Shown: in pieces, positions 60,484-64,000 of the stretch | Numbering within the stretch: the stretch's first letter is position 1 | Layout of the letters: each line of letters starts with the position of its first letter | DNA from: DATBFG01 sp036558645 | Lineage (GTDB): Bacteria > Acidobacteriota > Terriglobia > Terriglobales > Acidobacteriaceae | Length of the DNA stretch: 64,000 nt | Assembly: GCA_036558645.1 (NCBI GenBank) | Contig: DATBFG010000030.1 | Span: 17,798 to 81,797, forward strand | Direction of reading: 5' to 3' | Notes under the pieces: model-generated | What the model was told of the DNA's origin: nothing | Databases searched by the model: none | Seen by the model: only the letters and a program-made list of their open reading frames with translations | Made by a program: the position numbers and the translations under genes

Positions 60484-60554
60484 CGGAGAATGATTGTAAA
60501 TTCTAACTTCAGCTTTTGAATGTTCAAGGAGAATAAGCAGCCGTACACAAACAC

Positions 60555-61343
60555 ATGACTCGCAGACAACAGGCGGCATGGCTAATCGGCATAGCACTCG
60601 CGCTCTTCGCATGTGGACTGCTTCTGCCGCGCATTCCACAACCCGCCTCCTATCACAATTTCGCCGACCAGCGATCCTGGATGGGAATTCCGAACTTCGG
60701 CGATGTGGCTTCCAACCTCCCTTTCGCGATTTTTGGAATCTGGGGATTAATCTTTCTCTTCAATCGGAATGACGAGCAGTTCCGAATCGCATTTGCAAAC
60801 AAGAAAGAGCGCATTCCATACCTGGTTGCCTTTGCTGGGTTGCTTCTGACTGCGTTCGGATCCGCTTACTACCATCTCGCGCCCGATAACGCTCGCTTGG
60901 TCTGGGATCGACTGCCCATGACTCTCGTTTTCATGTCCATGGTGGCCGTCGTGATCGCCGAGCGAATCAGTGTCCATGCCAGCCTGTGGTTGTTGCCTCC
61001 TCTTCTGATCCTCGGCGCAGGAAGTGTCCTCGAGTGGTACAGCAGCGAGCAGCAGGGCATGGGAGATCTCCGGTTGTATGCTGCCGTGCAGGTGTACGCG
61101 GCGCTGGTTCTGCTCTTCGCAGTGTTCTCTCCATCACCGTATACGAGAAAGGCAGACTTTGCCGTCGTCCTCGGTCTGTACGCCTTGGCAAAGTTGCTGG
61201 AAACCGCCGACACACAGATCTTCAACCTTGGTCATCTGGTCAGCGGACACACTCTCAAACACATCGCCGCAGCATTTGGCGGCTACTGGATCATTCGCAT
61301 GCTGGAGAGGAGAAGATTTCTGGTTGAACCTGTGCCGTTCTGA
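60555..61343 (+). CDS. CREST-superfamily (ceramidase-like) membrane hydrolase
   Basis: A 262-residue protein with about seven membrane helices. The CREST pattern is visible: GSAYYHLAPDN gives Ser and His with LVWDRLPMTLVFMS giving Asp, and GHLVSGHTLKHIAAAFGGYW near the C-terminus gives HxxxxxHxxxH. These residues form the zinc site of alkaline ceramidases and adiponectin-receptor-like hydrolases. The substrate may be an amide lipid; this is inference. It is divergent from ispE (71 bp). Confidence 0.75.
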   Translation: MTRRQQAAWLIGIALALFACGLLLPRIPQPASYHNFADQRSWMGIPNFGDVASNLPFAIFGIWGLIFLFNRNDEQFRIAFANKKERIPYLVAFAGLLLTAFGSAYYHLAPDNARLVWDRLPMTLVFMSMVAVVIAERISVHASLWLLPPLLILGAGSVLEWYSSEQQGMGDLRLYAAVQVYAALVLLFAVFSPSPYTRKADFAVVLGLYALAKLLETADTQIFNLGHLVSGHTLKHIAAAFGGYWIIRMLERRRFLVEPVPF

Positions 61344-61772
61344 GAGGCCACATCGTTGGATAGCATCAGAAGTTTCCAGCGATATTCTCCCGCGCCCCTT
61401 CTAATGAGAAGTTGTGCGTCATCCAGAAAATAGCGAGCAATGCTTTTCTTATTGGCCTGAAACCAGTGCAATTTCTTGCAACTTTGAAGAAAACGTCTGC
61501 GTCCGGTCGTAAATTCCAAAGTCATCAACATTTTTTTCAATCGCGCTTGACACTCTAGACGCTCTCGATAAGAATCATTCGGCCTTGATCGTGCGTTCTC
61601 TCATCGCGAGCGCGACTCTCTATCAGGCCCTTGCGAAGCGTTAGTTCAAGAGAAGCTGTCTTCGTTCGATCAGGTAATCTGTCCAACTCACCTTAACGGA
61701 AAAACAATCTACAGGTCGGGGTTCCGTCCTGAATTCTTGCGTCTGATCGTAAAAACCTACGGAGGAGAACAC
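61344..61772 (+). promoter_or_regulatory. 429-bp intergenic region with a promoter at 61547
   Basis: No gene is apparent. TTGACA at 61547 and TAAGAA at 61569 are 16 bp apart, giving a long leader of about 190 nt for the next gene. The leader ends in GGAGGA, a strong ribosome site. I could not identify a known riboswitch fold in the leader. Confidence 0.5.
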
Positions 61773-62447
61773 GTGAATAAGAAACTGCTTAGGTTGTTCC
61801 TGTGCTTGACGCTTGTCACGGTCTTTGCCACTCTTGGGCTGGCTGCAGACAAAACACGGCCATCGGGTGTCACAACAACGGTAACTCGTCAGGCCCGCCC
61901 CCAAGTCGATCCATTTGCGGGCGTAAAGAAGCTCTTCAGCAATTTGGGACCAGATCCTACCGACCTGTACGATGCCTCTAATGGTTGGCTGGTGGCTGGT
62001 CACTTTAACGTTTACAACGGCCAGAAACAGGACGTAGCTATCCCATTCCGATCCCCTGCCAATGCTTCCATCGTTGGCGTTCGCCTGCCTCTTCAGTGGT
62101 ACGGTTATGGTGCGAACCAGGCCACGGTTGCCATTTATAGCGACGCCGGTGGTGCACCCGGTTCCGCCATTGCGCACAAGGATCTGAAGAATTTCGACAG
62201 TTTCGGATCCGGGTGCTGCAACCTTGCTTCCTGGAAGCTTGCAACTCCTGTGCCCGTCACCAAAGGAACAACCTATTGGGTCGTGGCAACTACGAACAAT
62301 GCCTCCAAGGATTCGGTGAGTGTCTGGGATCTTATCTACAACGATGCACCGGGAATTTGGGCCTATCAACAGGATGATGGTGGCTGGATCGTAACAACCG
62401 CCTCCGACGGCTATGCGTTACCTGCCGTTGCAGTCTACGGCCAATAG
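61773..62447 (+). CDS. Secreted beta-sandwich protein, choice-of-anchor-like
   Basis: A 224-residue exported protein. GTG at 61773 follows GGAGGA by 6 nt. The signal peptide is about 22 residues (LFLCLTLVTVFATLGLAAD). The mature part has a beta-rich domain (VRLPLQWYGYGANQATVAIY, then SDAGGAPGSAIA and TYWVVATTNN) of the kind seen in secreted proteins with C-terminal anchors, but no LPxTG or PEP-CTERM anchor is present. No enzyme motif is seen. It ends before a good terminator. Confidence 0.65.
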   Translation: MNKKLLRLFLCLTLVTVFATLGLAADKTRPSGVTTTVTRQARPQVDPFAGVKKLFSNLGPDPTDLYDASNGWLVAGHFNVYNGQKQDVAIPFRSPANASIVGVRLPLQWYGYGANQATVAIYSDAGGAPGSAIAHKDLKNFDSFGSGCCNLASWKLATPVPVTKGTTYWVVATTNNASKDSVSVWDLIYNDAPGIWAYQQDDGGWIVTTASDGYALPAVAVYGQ

Positions 62448-62469
62448 TCCGATACACAACTTGATCATG

Positions 62470-62501
62470 AAGGCCGCTGGCAAAAGTCCGCGGCCTTTTA
62501 C
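62470..62501 (+). terminator. Rho-independent terminator
   Basis: Stem AAGGCCGC / GCGGCCTT with a 12-base loop, followed by TTTACTTC. It lies 23 bp after the stop of the secreted-protein gene. Confidence 0.8.
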
Positions 62502-62584
62502 TTCGGCGTGAACTCCTGCCACACATTCTTTCAACAAAAAGGGCGCGCAGTCTTTTCTTGTTGTAGTAGTACTCGCAGTGTTTG

Positions 62585-62673
62585 TATGATCCCTCGCGCC
62601 TGTCCGGCGGGCCGGCATTCCGCGGACGGGCGAGGTTAAGAGGGCTCGTCATACGAGGCGGGCCTTTTCCCTC
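62585..62673 (+). ncRNA. Candidate small structured RNA
   Basis: TATGAT at 62585 with TTGTAG at 62561 could be a promoter (18-bp spacing). Directly downstream a bulged stem pairs CCTCGCGCCTGTCCG (62592-62606) with CGGACGGGCGAGG (62623-62635). A second hairpin CTCGT-CAT-ACGAG (62645-62657) lies inside GAGGG/CCCTC and is followed by GGGCCTTTT. There is no reading frame with a ribosome site. It sits between two secreted-protein genes. No known RNA family is recognised; the 514-bp gap 62448-62961 holds no other gene. Confidence 0.35.
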
Positions 62674-62833
62674 AATTTCTTCTCAGCCCGAAAGTCTCTA
62701 TGCAATATTCACGTTCGATGACAGTCGCGCTTCTGTTTTGCAAAGTGTGCGCAGCAGATTATCGACATCATGCAACGTCTTGCACTCGTGATCCACGAAA
62801 CACATCTTCTTCGTTTCCTTTGTCGGTTTTCTC

Positions 62834-62861
62834 TTGACTTTATTTCCAGTCAAGATAGGAT
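62834..62861 (+). promoter_or_regulatory. Promoter of the second secreted-protein gene
   Basis: TTGACT at 62834 and TAGGAT at 62856 are 16 bp apart. TAGGAT is also the -10 box of EXORDIUM-like copy 1. The predicted leader is about 94 nt and ends in GAGGAGGATGA. Confidence 0.65.
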
Positions 62862-62961
62862 GCGTTCCCGCCGGCCCGCACGGGTCAGGGTCGATTCTGT
62901 ACTGACTCTCGAATTCAAAAAGCGAGTACCCACCCACAAAAAGTTGTACCGAGGAGGATGA

Positions 62962-63726
62962 ATGGTTAAGAAAGCGTTTTGCGTCGTTGTGCTGATTGCC
63001 TGCCTGGTTCCGGCTTCTCTATTGGCACAGAAGAATGCATCAATCAGCCACAGCGGTCTGGGAGGATCGAACAGCAACAACGTTAACGTCTTTACTCCCC
63101 CACCATATTGCAGCCCCTGCTTGTTCTACGGTGGTGATTGGGATCCGAACTCATCTTGGGTCGCCTACGCCAACTGGAACACAGTAGCTCTCGGTCAGGC
63201 CACGGTTTATGTTCCGTTCACAGTTCCAACCGGAGAGGTCTGGACCATCGACAACATGTTCACCAACAACCTGGCGATTAACTTCGACAACATCGATCCC
63301 AAAAAGGCTGACTGGTCCATCAACTCCGGCATATCGGAGGGCAACCCGGGTACGGTAATAGCTTCTGGCAACGCCAACGCGAGATTTGTCGCCACCGGCC
63401 GCAACTACCAGAACACCTATTTCGAGTACACCGCTCAGGTAAAGCTTTCTCCCAGACCCCAGCTGCAAGCCGGCACCTACTGGTTCTCAGTGGTCCCGAA
63501 TTGCACGAACGGTGCGGATGCGAACTGCAGCTCAGTTGCGTACTACATCAATGACACCATTGGCGGCGCCAATCACTTTGGCCCCCTCGAACCCAACAAC
63601 AAGACCTTCCACAATGCTCCTGGATTCGGCTTGAACTACACCAACGTTTGCAACGAAGGCTATCCGCCGCCGGCTTGCTCGCGCATGTCGGGCGGTTTGG
63701 GCGGCAAGCGCGCGCACGCCAACTAA
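62962..63726 (+). CDS. Secreted beta-rich protein of unknown function
   Basis: A 254-residue exported protein with a signal peptide (residues 1-22, ending SLLAQ). The ATG has a strong GAGGAGG ribosome site. The mature part is rich in Asn, Gly and aromatic residues with a beta pattern: TVYVPFTVPTGEVWTIDNMF and DWSINSGISEGNPGTVIASG. A Cys pair PYCSPC and four later Cys may form disulfides. The C-terminus GGLGGKRAHAN is basic. It resembles the protein at 61773 in general plan (exported, no anchor) but not clearly in sequence. Confidence 0.65.
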   Translation: MVKKAFCVVVLIACLVPASLLAQKNASISHSGLGGSNSNNVNVFTPPPYCSPCLFYGGDWDPNSSWVAYANWNTVALGQATVYVPFTVPTGEVWTIDNMFTNNLAINFDNIDPKKADWSINSGISEGNPGTVIASGNANARFVATGRNYQNTYFEYTAQVKLSPRPQLQAGTYWFSVVPNCTNGADANCSSVAYYINDTIGGANHFGPLEPNNKTFHNAPGFGLNYTNVCNEGYPPPACSRMSGGLGGKRAHAN

Positions 63727-63753
63727 GCGTCACGCGACTGCTTCTCTTAGCTT

Positions 63754-63783
63754 AGAAAAGCCGGACTTCGGTCCGGCTTTTCT
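63754..63783 (+). terminator. Strong rho-independent terminator
   Basis: Thirteen-pair stem AGAAAAGCCGGAC / GTCCGGCTTTTCT with a TTCG tetraloop and flanking A and T runs. It lies 28 bp after the secreted-protein stop and 55 bp before the sulfatase start. Confidence 0.92.
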
Positions 63784-63837
63784 GTTGAATTGCTACGTGT
63801 TCTGTGAGGGCGTCCAGTGGGTGCTAAACTCAACCGA

Positions 63838-64000
63838 ATGTTTCCTTCCCGCTGGCTGGCCCTGTGCACTCTGGTCCTGTTAACGTCGCCTCTTTTCGCT
63901 GCGGCCAAGCCCAATGTCATCCTCATCACGCTCGACACGACTCGCGCCGATCGCATGGGATTTCTGGGGTCAAAGCGGGGCCTGACTCCGAATCTGGACG
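63838..64000 (+). CDS. Sulfatase/alkaline-phosphatase-superfamily enzyme, N-terminal part
   Basis: The first 54 residues of a gene cut by the window edge. A signal peptide (about 1-21) is followed by KPNVILITLDTTRADRMG and then TPNLD, the metal-binding opening of sulfatases (the D in TLDTTRAD). The Cys/Ser formylglycine motif lies beyond the window, so active sulfatase cannot be confirmed; acidobacterial versions often carry TPR repeats at the C-terminus. Confidence 0.8.
   Translation, partial: MFPSRWLALCTLVLLTSPLFAAAKPNVILITLDTTRADRMGFLGSKRGLTPNLD

Noticed and set aside
60484..60639. An extended N-terminus for IspE
   Set aside because: The extra residues are Cys-rich and unlike IspE, which begins at the ATG at 60483; the extension would overlap the divergent gene.
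61344..61772. A riboswitch in the long leader of the secreted-protein gene
   Set aside because: I found no conserved aptamer core of a class I know, and no terminator/antiterminator pair.

Overview
The window looks like chromosomal DNA of an Acidobacteriota bacterium (class Terriglobia is my best guess). The basis is a very long duplicated FtsX-type permease of the kind expanded in acidobacteria, a secreted 'VWFA-related' protein of acidobacterial type, the gene order ispE - tRNA-Gln - prs - rplY - pth - rpsF - rpsR - rplI, many TTG/GTG starts, and moderate GC content. I see no prophage, transposase, IS element, CRISPR array or rRNA. It reads as an ordinary housekeeping and accessory chromosome segment.

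Layout. 1-7.7 kb: an orphan duplicated permease, then a four-gene MacAB-like export operon (two FtsX permeases, membrane-fusion adaptor, ATPase) closed by a clear terminator. 7.7-12 kb: a winged-helix protein, a GT39-type glycosyltransferase, an isochorismatase-fold protein lacking the catalytic cysteine, and a VWFA-like secreted protein. 12-16.6 kb (minus): a tight five-gene operon of a regulator-like RsbRD-N protein, a CoA-transferase, a ferredoxin, and the alpha and fused beta-gamma subunits of a 2-oxoacid:ferredoxin oxidoreductase. 16.9-25.8 kb: an esterase, a TPR protein, an amino-acid/amine permease, a hephaestin-like multicopper oxidase, two FAD amine oxidases and a CDF metal exporter. 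25.8-31 kb: an ATP-dependent DNA ligase, then DUF1385 - prfA - prmC. 31-37 kb: two tandem secreted EXORDIUM-like proteins, then purF and purL. 37-49 kb: selB, an AhpD-like protein, GNAT - trmFO, then on the minus strand recG - selA - DUF488 - acpS - a spermidine-synthase-like membrane protein. 49-55 kb: a GAF-GAF-GGDEF diguanylate cyclase and a minus-strand envelope module (ECF sigma, HEAT-repeat anti-sigma, DUF4097, double-PDZ). 55-60.5 kb: the ispE to rplI translation cluster. 60.5-64 kb: a CREST-family membrane hydrolase, two small secreted beta-rich proteins and the start of a sulfatase.

The strongest unexplained signal is a set of degenerate 7-bp (once 8-bp) tandem repeats in several sequence families. 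They lie between housekeeping genes, often as two inverted arms. They supply the Shine-Dalgarno-like sequence of prs, the untranslated leader of prfA and the last six codons of ispE, and one copy sits in frame inside the DNA ligase. Other points of interest are a structured RNA between rpsF and rpsR resembling the S6:S18 binding motif, several genes whose start codon lies only 6-9 nt after a -10 box (leaderless mRNAs), and selenocysteine genes selA and selB with no selC or selenoprotein seen here.

All calls come from reading the sequence; no database search was run. Domain positions are approximate unless a residue number is given.
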